Positions 23,667 through 34,032 of a stretch of DNA of 64,000 nucleotides are shown here, piece after piece. Where the stretch lies: assembly GCA_022009815.1 (NCBI GenBank), contig CP091725.1, positions 1,674,001 through 1,738,000 of the forward strand, given 5' to 3'. The notes beneath the pieces are model-generated. The model had not been told where the DNA came from and made no database searches. It saw only the letters and a list, made by a program, of their open reading frames with translations. How positions within the stretch are numbered: the first letter of the stretch is position 1; each line of letters opens with the position of its first letter. A program made the position numbers and the translations under genes. Source of the stretch: Bacteroidales bacterium (GTDB lineage: Bacteria > Bacteroidota > Bacteroidia > Bacteroidales > Muribaculaceae).

Positions 23667-24395
23667 TTATTGTTTTGTTTGAATTTCCGCTCTTTCCCAG
23701 ATGCAGTCGGGAATCATTCTCCATACCGCCACAAGCAAACGGTAGCGCCAGTCGATTGTCGCCACACGCTTTTTACGGCGCAAGGCGTCGACAATCATCC
23801 GTGCGGTTTTTTCCGGGCGCATAAGCATCGGGTAGTTGCCCGACCTCAGCAGGTCGGTGTCGACAAATCCCGGACGGATGTCGGTGAACGTGATGTTGGC
23901 GCGAGTCATTGCCGACAGTTGCGCCAAGCATTGTATGTAGGTGTTTTGAAAGCGTTTTGTGGCAGAGTATGCCGGAGCGATGCCCAGCCCTTTAGTCCCG
24001 GCAATCGAGCTTACGGCGCCGATGTGTCCGCCACCATGGCTTTTCAGATAGTTGAATGCCGCATCGATCATACGGGTGAATCCCACAACGTTTGTTTCTG
24101 CCGTTGCGATTTCTATGCCCGGGTCGAGGTCGCGGTTCTGGCTTCCTATTCCGGCAACAAGCAGAATCGTGTCGACGCCGCCCATTCGCTCCGCCAGGCC
24201 GACGAGTTGCTCACCTGCATTTTCATCGGTTACATCGATGCGTTGCCACACAACGTTGCCACCTTCTTCGGCAAACTTGCGCAGCCTGTCCTCTCTGCGG
24301 CCAGCCACCCCTATGTTGACGCCCTCGCTCCGCATTATGCGTGCCACCTCAAGACCGATACCCGAAGTGGCGCCTACGATTATAGCATTCTTCAT
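23667..24395 (-). CDS. Short-chain dehydrogenase/reductase (SDR)
   Basis: NAD(P)-dependent oxidoreductase of 242 residues with unknown substrate. MKNAIIVGATSGIGLEVAR carries the TGxxxGIG-type nucleotide motif, LLVAGIGSQ replaces the usual NNAG, and SSIAG with YSATK supplies the catalytic Ser, Tyr and Lys. The C-terminus has a hydrophobic, basic tail (WRYRLLVAVWRMIPDCIWER) that may associate with membrane. I took the third of three clustered ATGs because the Rossmann strand starts directly there. It is the first gene of an operon with the tricorn-like protease. Confidence 0.85.
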   Translation of the reverse strand: MKNAIIVGATSGIGLEVARIMRSEGVNIGVAGRREDRLRKFAEEGGNVVWQRIDVTDENAGEQLVGLAERMGGVDTILLVAGIGSQNRDLDPGIEIATAETNVVGFTRMIDAAFNYLKSHGGGHIGAVSSIAGTKGLGIAPAYSATKRFQNTYIQCLAQLSAMTRANITFTDIRPGFVDTDLLRSGNYPMLMRPEKTARMIVDALRRKKRVATIDWRYRLLVAVWRMIPDCIWERAEIQTKQ

Positions 24396-24560
24396 ATTCA
24401 TAAGCATTTTAAATAGTAAAATTACAACGTTTCCGGCATAGACCAAGACGCGTGATGCGTAATTAACAATCTTTAATCAGAAGGCGTGGCGAGGTGATGA
24501 AACCATTGGGTAAAAGAGTGTTGAATTAGGTAATTTTAACAAAAAAGCACGCTGTAATTG

Positions 24561-24592
24561 TTGTATGAAATAGATTTGAATTAATATATTTG
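24561..24592 (+). promoter_or_regulatory. Promoter of the 135-residue hypothetical gene
   Basis: TTG (24561-24563), 21 bases, TATATTTG (24585-24592). Confidence 0.6.
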
Positions 24593-24629
24593 CAATGTAC
24601 GATAAATCTAACTCTCAATAAATCCGATA

Positions 24630-25037
24630 ATGAAAAATACTTACAAAACCATTTTGCAGGAAATGAGTGAGCGCACGCTGAAGGCTGACACGCTTGAAGG
24701 CGACGCACAATTGTTTGCTCTTCTTCGACAGACGGCATGTGCTTCGGGCGACCTGCCCGCAATGGCGGATGTGGACAACGCCGTGCTTATGGCGGTGGAA
24801 AAATGTCGTGCTGAAAGAGGCGACGATGCCGCCTGCCGCTTATGGACGCTTTATGAGTACAGCAATGCCGGAGCCTCTCTTGGCTGCGACTTTGCAACGG
24901 CGATGAGCAACGGTGATACGAGTTTTGCCGAGGCGATTTATTCGAAGGCGAAGCAACTGAGCGAGCAGCTGGCGGAAAAACGCGAGTTGCGCGATGCTTT
25001 CGGTGCATTGTTCCGCCAGTTCTCCGCCGTGTCGTAG
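24630..25037 (+). CDS. Hypothetical helical protein
   Basis: Soluble, mostly helical protein of 135 residues without signal peptide or membrane segment. It begins MKNTYKTILQEMSERTLKADT, has alternating Ala-rich segments and several Cys residues, and ends in an amphipathic helix (SKAKQLSEQLAEKRELRDAF). I recognise no family. A good promoter lies 38 bases upstream and codon use resembles neighbouring genes, so it is probably real. Confidence 0.6.
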   Translation: MKNTYKTILQEMSERTLKADTLEGDAQLFALLRQTACASGDLPAMADVDNAVLMAVEKCRAERGDDAACRLWTLYEYSNAGASLGCDFATAMSNGDTSFAEAIYSKAKQLSEQLAEKRELRDAFGALFRQFSAVS

Positions 25038-25240
25038 GATTTCAGTCCTTCAAGCAGGCGGTATGATTTTGACGCCGGTATGTAAGCAATAATATAGTGA
25101 ATATTTAATGCTATGAATTGATTTGTATTGCAGCTAACTTTTGTGGTGGCCTGCAACTAATTTTTGCGGTGTTTTGTTTGGCGTTTTTGCGGTGATGGGC
25201 AATAATCTGGCTTGGATTTATTCGGAGGAGGTCAAGTGAT

Positions 25241-25386
25241 CAAAAGATAGGCTGTGGTTCGGGAAAGAAAATTGAGCAAGCTCTTTTTTTCCACCTTGCG
25301 CTATCTTTTGATAAGATAGGCTGCGGTTCGGAAGCGCAAAATCAAATAAATTTGTTTTGCTTTTCTCTCACCTTGCACTATCTTTG
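25241..25386 (+). repeat. Two tandem promoter-bearing repeat elements
   Basis: Each unit starts AAGATAGGCTG-GGTTCGG and ends CCTTGC-CTATCTTT, so its ends are inverted (AAGATAG/CTATCTT). Unit 1 spans 25241-25310 and unit 2 25313-25386; the centres differ. The end of unit 2 forms a -7 box TATCTTTG (25379-25386) with TTG 19 bases upstream (25357-25359), which is the promoter of the next gene; unit 1 ends in a close match (TATCTTTTG). The bases from 25038 to 25240 hold no gene. Confidence 0.7.
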
Positions 25387-25423
25387 CGCAATAATTCATA
25401 ATAATATAAAACAAAAGATTTTG

Positions 25424-27883
25424 ATGAAGCGGATTCTTGTTGCCTTGTTGTTGCTGACGGTATTTGTCGGGATAGGTAATTCCAAAAATTTCAGTGTTGT
25501 AGGAGTGGTTGTCGACTCGTTGGAAAATGAGCCGGTGCCGTATGCCACGCTTCGTGTAGACAAGCGCGGAGGAACAGAACCGACGCTCGGCATAAGCGGA
25601 GTCGACGGCGCGTTTGACGAGAAACTGGCTGAGCCGGGAGTTTATACGCTGACGGTAAGCGGCACAGGTATGCGTCAACGTTCTATTGAATTTGCGGTGG
25701 GCGACTCGGCGCGTGTGTGCAACCTCGGACGCGTGGCGCTTGTTTCCGGCGTTGAGCTTGAAGAGGTCAGCGTGGTGGCGCAGAAGCCTTTGGTGAAGGC
25801 TGATATCGACAAGATTACATATCGCGTTGAAGACGACCCCGAGGCGTTGTCGAAAACGGCTATCCAGATGCTTCGCAAGGTACCTATGGTGACGGTCGAC
25901 GGTCAGGACAACATAACGGTGAAAGGTTCGTCGAATTTCAAGGTCTATGTCAACGGCAAACCAAACACGATGATGAGCAACAACCCGAAGGAGGTGCTCC
26001 GCAGCCTGCCGGCAAGTTCGGTGAAGTCGATAGAGGTGATAACCGACCCCGGTGCCAAATATGACGCGGAGGGCGTTGGCGGAATCATAAACATCGTCAC
26101 GCAGGGCTCAAGGATGCAGGGGTATAACCTTTCGGCCGGACTGACCGGCAGCAACAAAGGTCCGTCGGCCTATGCCTACGGTTCGGTCCAAGTTGGGAAA
26201 TTCACGATGAGCGGCAACTATTCGTATAGTTATGAAAGCCGCAACAATAGTTCTTCGTCTGACTATGAGCGTGATGACTATGACTCCGACGGAAGAGTGA
26301 AACAGACATTACGCAGTGTCAGCCGCGCTGACGGCAGCCGCTCGCAGATGCACTATGGATCGCTGTCGGGCAGTTACGAGGCAGACTCGCTCAATCTTGT
26401 GACGTTCAGTTATGATTTCTACACATGGCGCGACAATAGCCACGGCACGTCATCGTTCGTAATGCTTGATGCGGCACAGGTGCCGGTCTATTCCTACAAT
26501 ACGTTGGACAAAAGCTTGTTTAAATATGGCAGCCATTCGGTAGGCGTCGACTATCAGCATTCGTTCAAGAAGAAAGACGAGTTGCTGACAGTGTCGTATA
26601 AGTTTGACAAATCACCGAAGCGGACACAGACAGAAACAACGTATTCCGATGTGGTATCGGTGCCGTTTATCACATACGCTCAGGGACAGGACAACAAATC
26701 GCACACTGCGGAGCACACCGTGCAGGTTGACTATGTGAATCCCATCAATGAACACCATTATGTGGATGCGGGAATGAAGTTCATTGCGCGCAAAAATGCC
26801 AGCGACAGCCAGACGCTGCTGCTGGAGCAGGTTGACGGCTCCTTGCCGGGCGACGAAGACAGTTCGGTTGACTACAGCCAGCGTCAGAACATTGTAGCGG
26901 CATATGCGGATTATAATCTGAAAATACAGAAATTCGGGTTCAAGACGGGTGTGCGCTATGAGCATACGTTTATGAACGTGGAATATGAACGTCATCCCGA
27001 CCGCAACTTCAGCAAGAATTTTGACGATGTGGTGCCGTCGGCGGCCATAAGCTACGGGCTTTCGGAGATGTCAAATATCCGCGTCGGCTACAATATGCGC
27101 TTGAACCGTCCGGGCATCAGTTTTCTTAATCCGTTCCGCATTTCGGCGACGCCCAACGATGTCAGCTACGGCAATCCGGACTTGTCGACGGAGAAGAGCC
27201 ATGGCATCAGTTTGAGTTACAATATTTTCACTTCGAAGGTAAACCTCAATGCCGACGCGCGCTATAGTTTTGTCAACAATGGCGTGACGGGCTATTCGTT
27301 TGTCGACGAAGATGGCGTGCGCAACTCAACTTATGGAAACTATGTGCGCACGCAACGCACGTCGTTGTCGGTGTGGATGAGTTGGAACATCACTGATAAA
27401 ACAAGCTTCATGTTGTCGGCAAGTGGCAGCTATGTTGATTTGCGGAGCAAAGAACTCGGTTCAAGTAACAGTGGTTTCGGTGGCAATCTTTATGCACAAC
27501 TGCGGCAACGTTTGCCGTGGAAGCTGGATTTTACGGCTTACGGCGGATACGGCGCACCCTACATTTCGCTGCAAGGTCGGTCGGGCTCATATAATTTCTA
27601 CGGACTTTCGCTCAACCGCTCATTCCTCAAAGAAGACCGTATGGAGGTATCTCTCTTTGCGAGCGACTTCTTTTCGGCATGGAAAAAATATTCAAGCACA
27701 ACTGTCACCGACACTTATCGGCAGTTGTCGCATTACAAGGATTATGAATGCCGCTTCGGAGTCAGCCTGTCATGGAGGCTTGGCAGTATGAATGTAAACG
27801 TGAAACGCACGGAACGCTCAATCATCAACGACGACGTGATGAAGGGTGGCGGCAATGGCTCTGGTGGGCAACAAAAGAATTAA
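25424..27883 (+). CDS. Outer-membrane beta-barrel protein (TonB-receptor-like, OMP_b-brl_3)
   Basis: Outer-membrane protein of 819 residues. The signal peptide is MKRILVALLLLTVFVGIGNS. A carboxypeptidase-regulatory-like beta domain (VVGVVVDSLENEPVPYATLRV) follows, then a plug-like domain (IQMLRKVPMVTVDGQDNITV; IEVITDPGAKYDAEGVGGIINIVT) and a long barrel rich in alternating aromatic and polar residues. It belongs to the Bacteroidetes outer-membrane beta-barrel family rather than the SusC type, since no SusD partner or TonB-linked SusC signature follows. The cargo is unknown. The ATG at 25424 follows the promoter repeat by 38 bases. Confidence 0.9.
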   Translation: MKRILVALLLLTVFVGIGNSKNFSVVGVVVDSLENEPVPYATLRVDKRGGTEPTLGISGVDGAFDEKLAEPGVYTLTVSGTGMRQRSIEFAVGDSARVCNLGRVALVSGVELEEVSVVAQKPLVKADIDKITYRVEDDPEALSKTAIQMLRKVPMVTVDGQDNITVKGSSNFKVYVNGKPNTMMSNNPKEVLRSLPASSVKSIEVITDPGAKYDAEGVGGIINIVTQGSRMQGYNLSAGLTGSNKGPSAYAYGSVQVGKFTMSGNYSYSYESRNNSSSSDYERDDYDSDGRVKQTLRSVSRADGSRSQMHYGSLSGSYEADSLNLVTFSYDFYTWRDNSHGTSSFVMLDAAQVPVYSYNTLDKSLFKYGSHSVGVDYQHSFKKKDELLTVSYKFDKSPKRTQTETTYSDVVSVPFITYAQGQDNKSHTAEHTVQVDYVNPINEHHYVDAGMKFIARKNASDSQTLLLEQVDGSLPGDEDSSVDYSQRQNIVAAYADYNLKIQKFGFKTGVRYEHTFMNVEYERHPDRNFSKNFDDVVPSAAISYGLSEMSNIRVGYNMRLNRPGISFLNPFRISATPNDVSYGNPDLSTEKSHGISLSYNIFTSKVNLNADARYSFVNNGVTGYSFVDEDGVRNSTYGNYVRTQRTSLSVWMSWNITDKTSFMLSASGSYVDLRSKELGSSNSGFGGNLYAQLRQRLPWKLDFTAYGGYGAPYISLQGRSGSYNFYGLSLNRSFLKEDRMEVSLFASDFFSAWKKYSSTTVTDTYRQLSHYKDYECRFGVSLSWRLGSMNVNVKRTERSIINDDVMKGGGNGSGGQQKN

Positions 27884-27953
27884 AAAATGCGGGTTGGTGC
27901 CATTTTTTACTGATTATTGCTAATTTTGCCTTGAAAAAACAACTTAGACAACA

Positions 27954-28727
27954 ATGAACAGAATAGCATTGATAACGGGGGCTACGAGCGGAATCGGAGA
28001 GGCTTGTGCCCGTAAATTCGCCGGCAGCGGCTACGATTTGGTGCTGACCGGGCGCAATAAGGAAAAGTTGGAGGCTATGAAGGCTGAATTGGAAGGAGTG
28101 GAGGTGACTACGCTTGCTTTCGACGTGCGCGACCGCAAGGCGGCGCAGGAGGCTCTCGACAGCCTTACTGGACGTTGGCGCGACATTGACGTGCTGGTCA
28201 ACAACGCCGGGCTTGCTCTCGGCCTTGACAAAGAATTTGAGGGCGACATCGATGAATGGTCAACAATGATCGACACCAATATCAAGGGATTGCTTACGAT
28301 GACGCGCCTCGTTGTGCCACACATGGTGGAGCGCAACCACGGGCACGTAATCAACATAGGCAGCGTTGCGGGCGACCAGGCTTATGCCGGAGGCAATGTG
28401 TATTGCGCCACGAAGGCGGCTGTGAAGGCTCTTTCCGACGGCTTGCGCATCGACCTTGTCGACACCTGTGTGCGCGTCACCAACGTGAAGCCCGGACTTG
28501 TGGAAACCAATTTTAGCGTCACGCGTTTCCGTGGCGACAAGTCGAAAGCCGACAGCGTCTATGCCGGCATCCATCCGCTCAACGGCGACGACATAGCCGA
28601 CGTGGTGCTGTATGCCGCCAACGCGCCGGAGCATGTGCAGATTGCCGAAGTGCTTGTGCTTGCCACCCATCAGGCAAACGGCTATACGTTCAGCAAGGAC
28701 ACGTCGCGCGTGGAGCATTTGTCGTGA
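27954..28727 (+). CDS. SDR family oxidoreductase, YdfG-like
   Basis: NADP-dependent dehydrogenase of 257 residues, similar to YdfG-type 3-hydroxy acid dehydrogenases. MNRIALITGATSGIGEACARK contains the TGxxxGIG motif, LVNNAGLALG the NNAG motif, INIGSVAG the catalytic Ser and YCATKAAV the Tyr-x3-Lys. The C-terminal PLNGDDIADVVLYAA matches this subgroup. A TAATTTTG box (27921-27928) is upstream. The product is clearly distinct from the SDR at 23.7-24.4 kb. Confidence 0.92.
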   Translation: MNRIALITGATSGIGEACARKFAGSGYDLVLTGRNKEKLEAMKAELEGVEVTTLAFDVRDRKAAQEALDSLTGRWRDIDVLVNNAGLALGLDKEFEGDIDEWSTMIDTNIKGLLTMTRLVVPHMVERNHGHVINIGSVAGDQAYAGGNVYCATKAAVKALSDGLRIDLVDTCVRVTNVKPGLVETNFSVTRFRGDKSKADSVYAGIHPLNGDDIADVVLYAANAPEHVQIAEVLVLATHQANGYTFSKDTSRVEHLS

Positions 28728-28800
28728 GACATGAAAGCCGGATGTCAGAAAATGCTTGACGGCGAGGTGGATTGAAAACGTAGTTCAGAAAAACAAAATA

Positions 28801-28827
28801 GAAAAGGCGCCGTTGTGGCGCCTTTTC
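28801..28827. terminator. Bidirectional terminator
   Basis: Perfect 11-bp stem GAAAAGGCGCC/GGCGCCTTTTC with loop GTTGT between the convergent SDR and M3 peptidase genes. Confidence 0.88.
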
Positions 28828-28856
28828 ATTTTGGTGGGATTGCGAAGAAATATTGA

Positions 28857-30961
28857 TTATTTCTTCTTTTTAGTTTCTTTCTTGATGCCGTCGCGAATCA
28901 GCAGAGCGTCGATTGTAGGCTCCTGACCGCGGAAACGCTTGTAGAGCACCATAGGGGCTTCTGTGCCGCCGCGGCTAAGCACGTTGTCCTTCCATGACTT
29001 GGCAATTTCAGGATTGAAGATGCCGTTGTCCTTGAAATATTGGAAAGCGTCGGCTTCGATGACCTCTGCCCACTTGTAGCTGTAGTAGCCTGCGGCATAA
29101 CCGCCAGAGAAGATGTGGTTGAACTGCGGTGCCATGATGCATCCGTCAACGGCCGGGAACATCTGCACTTGCTTCATCGCCTCGCGTTCGAACGCGATAG
29201 GGTCGGTCACAGGCGCTGTCGTTGTGTGGTATGCCATGTCGAGGTAGCCGAAGCTGAGCTGGCGGAGGCAGGCATACGCCGCGCCGAATTGCGATGACTT
29301 GATCACCTTGTCGACAAGTTCCTGAGGAATAGCCTCGCCTGTCTGGTAGTGGCGTGCAAAACTGTCGAGGAATTCTTTTTGTGTCAAGAAGTTCTCGTTG
29401 AATTGCGACGGCACTTCCACAAAGTCGCGGTACACGTTGGTTCCCGACATTGATTGATATTTAGTCTGAGCGAGCAGGCTGTGCAGGCCGTGTCCGAACT
29501 CATGGATGAACGTTTCCACCTCATAGAACGTAAGCAGGGAAGGCTTTGTTTCTGTAGGCTTTGTGAAATTCATTGTCAGAGTTACGTGCGGACGCTGGCT
29601 GACGCCGTCGACGATGCGCTCCGGGCGGAATTCAGTCATCCATGCGCCTGAACGCTTGGTGTCGCGTGGGAAGAAGTCGGTGTAGAGCACACCGACGAAG
29701 TTGCCGTCGGCGTCGGTCACGTCAAACGACTTCACTTCCGGATGGTATACCGAATAGTTCTGGTTTTCGGTGAAGTGCAAGCCGTAGAGACGCGTTGCAA
29801 GACCGAACACACCTTTGATTACGTTGTTGAGCTCAAAGTAAGGACGGAGTTCCTCGTCATTGTAAGAGTACTTCTCGTTTTTCAGCTTGTTGGCATAGTA
29901 TGAGTAGTCCCAGTTCTGGAGCTGGATTTTCTTGCCTTCGAGTTTCTGAGCATAGTCGGTCAGCTCTTTCAGCTCCTTTTTCCATGCCGGCTTGTAGGCG
30001 TCGCGCAGTTGATTGAGCAATTTGTAGACGTTGGCAGGAGTTTGCGCCATGGTGTCCTCAAGGCTGTAGTCGGCATACGTGTTGTAGCCAAGCAGTTTGG
30101 CGATCTCGTAGCGCACTTCGGCGATGCGGCTCAGGATTTTTGTGTTGTCAAATTCTCCGCCGACGCATTGCGTGTTGTATGCCTTGTACAGCTTCTCGCG
30201 CAGGTCGCGGCGTGAGGAGTATTTCATGAACGCCATGTAAGTGGGCTGTTGCAGCGTGATAAGATACTGACCCTCTTTGCCTTTTTCCTTGGCGGCAAGA
30301 GCGGCAGCCTCCACCGTGCTTTCCGGCAGACCCGCAAGGTCGTCTTTTGTGAGCCACAATTCATACGCGGCAGTGCATTTCACCGTGTTTGCTCGAATTT
30401 GAGCGTCAGTTCCGACAATTCCGCCTGAAGCTTGCGATAAGCGTCGCGGTCGGCGCCCTCAAGGTTTGCACCGCTGCGGGCAAACGAGTCGTAGGTGTTT
30501 TTGAGCAGCGTTTTCTGCTCAGTGTTGAGGTCGAGTTTGTCGCGGTTTTCGTAGACCTCCTTTACGCGTTGCCACAACTTCTCGTTGAGAGAGATGTTTG
30601 CGCTGTGTTCAGCCAGTTTCGGGGCGATGCGCAGCGAAATCTGGTTCATTTCCTCATCGCCGTCGGCCGACAGGATTGGATAGAATGTGAGCAGCGTGCG
30701 GTTGAGCATCTCTCCGGCATTCTCAAGCGCCTCGATAGTGTTTTCAAACGTAGGGCGCGAGCGCTGGTTGACGATAACCTCGATTTCGCGGTCTGCTTGT
30801 TTGATACCTGAATCGACTGCTTCCTCATAGAAACTCTTCTCGATTCTGTCGAACGGCACAACGTTGTGTGTCGTTTTGAATTCCTCAAAGAATATATTTT
30901 CAGCGTTTGTCATTATTGGTGCTGTAAATAATAATGGAATGATTAATGATTTGAAATTCAT
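28857..30961 (-). CDS. dcp: M3 family metallopeptidase (Dcp/oligopeptidase), frameshifted
   Basis: Zinc peptidase of about 701 residues that cleaves oligopeptides, of the peptidyl-dipeptidase Dcp type. The N-terminal segment MNFKSLIIPLLFTAPIMTNA is a signal peptide, so it acts in the periplasm. The catalytic HExxH is in FIHEFGHGLHSLL, with the downstream third ligand in FVEVPSQFNENF. The two frames meet at 30388-30390, where an A run (coding strand) is three long and a fourth A joins FEQ to TVKC. A TAAATTTG promoter box on the minus strand (30987-30994) lies between it and the TPR gene. Confidence 0.93.
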
Positions 30962-30994
30962 ATTTTTATAATAACTGATGTTTTTGCAAATTTA

Positions 30995-33210
30995 CTACAT
31001 ATTTTCCGAAGTGCCCAAACCTTTGTATCGGATTTTGTCGAATATCAGCGCGATGGTGAGTTTGTCCACACCGGCGTCGAGCAGGTAGTGGAGGTCGTCG
31101 TCAAGGGTTTTCAGCACCTCGCTGCCGCCTGATTTGTCAACGGCGTCCATGTAGCTTGCCACGGCGTCTTTCACCTGTCCGCTGCACAGCAGGGCATGTC
31201 CGCGGTTGATGTAGTCGTTTGCACCGGGCTGCTTGGCGATGATACGGTTGTAGTAGTCCACACTTTGGCTGTAGTTTCCAATCAGGAACGAACACCAGGC
31301 GATGGGGCGCATTGTCCGTTCGCCTTTTGATGCCAGATAGTCCACTTTGAAGAAGTATTTCAACGCCTCCTCAATCCGTCCGCCTTCAAGCAGGCAGTTG
31401 GCAATATTGTTGGCAAGCGCCACATTGTCGGGCTGCAGCGCTTCCGCGCGTTTGTAGTTGGCGATGGCTTTCTCCGTATCGTTTACGGCCCTGTAGCAAA
31501 GCGCCAGATGCTTGAGGGTCCACACATCGTTGGGCTTGAGCAGCTCGACTTTCTCATAGTCGGCGGTGGCAAGCACGTATTGTTTCAGTTGCTCGTGGCA
31601 GTAGCCAGTCTTCTGATAGTCGGAGGCAGTAGGCGAGTCTTGTTTCAACACTTTGCCGAATGTCGACAGCGCGTCGGTGTAGCATTGCATGCTGAAATAA
31701 AACTCGGCAATCAGCCGCAGGCTTTTTGTGTCGGAAAGGGCGTCGCTGACAAACGGCACGTCAATAAGGTTGAGCCTTGTCGAGAACGGGTTGTAGAAAT
31801 CGTTGCGGCTGCGAAACAGGTTGAAGAAGCGGTACAGGCTTTGCACATATTTGTTGGCGATGTTCTCCCGCTGTTTGTCGGGGTTGGGGAGACTGCCTGC
31901 CATTTCGTTGATGACCTGCTCCTGCTGCTCGTCGAATTGTGCCATCATCATCGAGCGATGCTGGTCGGGCATCGTGGCTACCGACAGGGCGAATGAGAAT
32001 TTGTCGCTGTCGCAGAATGCACCTGTGCGGTCAACCATCGACAGCAACATGCTGCCGCTGTTGCCGGCAAACACGCGGAATATGCTCGAGTGGCGTGGTG
32101 TGAACGGAACAAACCAATTCGCCACGTCGTTGAAGAATGGAAAGCTCTTCAGCCTGGCGAACGAGCTGAGAAACACGTCGCTGCCTTCAGCCTGCATGCG
32201 GCTCAGCTCCTGCATCTTGTCGGTGATGCCCGACTCGTTGAGCATTTCCTGCCAGTCGGGGTTTTTTGCCATTTCTTCGATGTCGTCTGAAAACCCGTCG
32301 CGCATCTTGCGCCGCATCTCCGGACTTAGTTTCATCAGTTTAGGCACCAATTCGTCGCGCACCTTCTGACTGATTCTCTCAGTGGAGCGGCTGCGGATGA
32401 ATTGCAGAAACACGGTCATGATGTCGCGGCGTCCGCGCTCGCTGTCGGCAATGTTGGCAATACGCAGTGAGATGGCGCTTGAGTGCTGTATGGTTTCGCG
32501 GTGGCAGTGCATGGCAATCAGCGCGCAGCACAGCGCTTTCATTGACAGCGATGCGTCGTTGAAAGCGTTTGCGGCATAGAGGTCGAGCAGCGACAGCAGA
32601 AGGTGCTCGCTGTAGTGCTCGAGCAGACTGAGCATTGTCGCCGCCATCGCCAATTCCTTTATTTCTGCCGTGGCGTCTGCGTCGGCAAACAGCTTGTCGA
32701 GCGTGCCGGCTTCGTTGGCGGTCACGGGAAAGTGACCCATATATGCTTGAAAACAGCGTTGGCGGCTTTTTCTTTCTCCATTAGCAGTGTCCTCTCCTGG
32801 TCACTGTCGCGTTTGTCTGCCGGCAGCTCGTAGAACAATGCTGTCTTGTCGGCACATTCGCGGTATGCCTCGAGCAGCGCCTCCAGACTTCTGGGGTACT
32901 TGCGCTCCATGCGCAGCGTCTCGTAGTATAGTTTAGGCGAGTTCTGCACTGTCAGCTCTTGTTCGGTAATGTCGGCAAGCTCCATCAGTTTTGCGGTGAT
33001 GCCGTTGTGGATTTCCTCGCGTTGAGGGTCGTTGCATCCGTCAGCAACATAGCGGATCATATATTTGTATGACTCCTCCAGCTCGTCGAGCCGGTTGTTC
33101 AATTGCCAGTTTTGCAGTGTCTGTGCCGTCTGTCGCAGTTCGGCGAACGCCTCAGCAAGGCGTTTCTCGGAAAGCAGCGATTGAATGCTTTTTTTGTGGA
33201 AGTCGGTCAT
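30995..33210 (-). CDS. Large TPR-repeat protein, frameshifted
   Basis: Soluble protein of about 738 residues without a signal peptide. The N-terminal two thirds is helical and not recognised; the C-terminal third has tetratricopeptide repeats, for example KLKNDVWTLKHLALCYRAV-like and ADYEKVELLKPNDVW, KAIANYKRAEALQPDNV and EALKYFFKVDYLASKG. TPRs usually hold protein partners. The frames meet at 32729-32731, where a T run (coding strand) is three long and a fourth T joins WVTFP to VTANEAG. It stands alone, divergent from the DUF4293 gene. Confidence 0.8.
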
Positions 33211-33292
33211 TGTCGTATATTGAATTTATTTGCGAATATACAAATAAAGAGCAAAAATCTTGCCATAAGTCATTGCAAAAGTTGGCGAGGTG

Positions 33293-33323
33293 TTGTCAGG
33301 ATTTGGAGGAAATAGTAAATTTG
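33293..33323 (+). promoter_or_regulatory. Promoter of the DUF4293 gene
   Basis: TTG (33293-33295), exactly 20 bases, TAAATTTG (33316-33323), 14 bases before the ATG. Confidence 0.75.
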
Positions 33324-33337
33324 CAGAAAAACAGAAT

Positions 33338-33748
33338 ATGGTACTACAACGTTGGCAGACGGTTTATCTGCTTATTTCAGTGATAGCGATGGCTTTGGCG
33401 GCGGCATTCCCGGCGGTCGAGCCGTTGCGTGTTGCGCAGCCGGTGGTTGAATTGGGCGGCGCTGTCTTGGTGGCACGTGTGCTTGCCGCCGCAATTGCAG
33501 TGTTTTTGCTTGTCACAATCACTAAGTTTAAAAACCTGAAAATGCAGCAAATGCTGTGTTCTGTAGGCGTTCTGCTCATGTTGGCGGAAATTGCCGTTGT
33601 GGCTGGCGGATATTTTATGGCGGTTGTTGAGCCGAGATTCACGATGACAGCTCCGCTGCCTGTGCTTGCGCTTGCCTGCACGCTGATGGCGAAGAGCCGT
33701 ATCCAAAAAGACTATAAAATCATCCACGATTGCGACCGTTTGCGCTAA
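33338..33748 (+). CDS. DUF4293 membrane protein
   Basis: Integral membrane protein of 136 residues with four transmembrane segments, beginning MVLQRWQTVYLLISVIAMAL, and a cytoplasmic tail containing AKSRIQKDYKIIHDCDRLR. The RIxKDxxLVxxxDRLR-type tail is the hallmark of DUF4293, a family found only in Bacteroidetes and without known function. The internal ATG is chosen because it follows the promoter. Confidence 0.88.
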   Translation: MVLQRWQTVYLLISVIAMALAAAFPAVEPLRVAQPVVELGGAVLVARVLAAAIAVFLLVTITKFKNLKMQQMLCSVGVLLMLAEIAVVAGGYFMAVVEPRFTMTAPLPVLALACTLMAKSRIQKDYKIIHDCDRLR

Positions 33749-33809
33749 TGTATCGGTTTGAAAATCAGAAGAATGTGAAAATATTTCTGAAATATTTGGA
33801 CTGATTGCT

Positions 33810-33839
33810 TTGTTTTTAGGAAATTAATGGTTACTTTTG
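33810..33839 (+). promoter_or_regulatory. Promoter of rpmH
   Basis: TTG (33810-33812), 19 bases, TACTTTTG (33832-33839). Confidence 0.72.
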
Positions 33840-33879
33840 CAGTCCGAAATACTGAATAATAACGAAATAAGATACAAAA

Positions 33880-34032
33880 ATGAAAAGAACATTCCAACCT
33901 TCGAACAGAAAGAGAGTGAACAAACACGGTTTCCGTTTAAGAATGTCGACTGCCGACGGACGCAAGGTGCTTGCTCGCCGTCGTGCTAAAGGTCGTGCAC
34001 GTCTGTCGGTTTCTCACTCTATCAATAAGTAA
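33880..34032 (+). CDS. rpmH: 50S ribosomal protein L34
   Basis: Ribosomal protein of 50 residues: MKRTFQPSNRKRVNKHGF, then RMSTADGRKVLARRRAKGR and a short tail. The sequence is diagnostic. It has its own promoter and is followed by a long non-coding stretch. Confidence 0.98.
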   Translation: MKRTFQPSNRKRVNKHGFRLRMSTADGRKVLARRRAKGRARLSVSHSINK

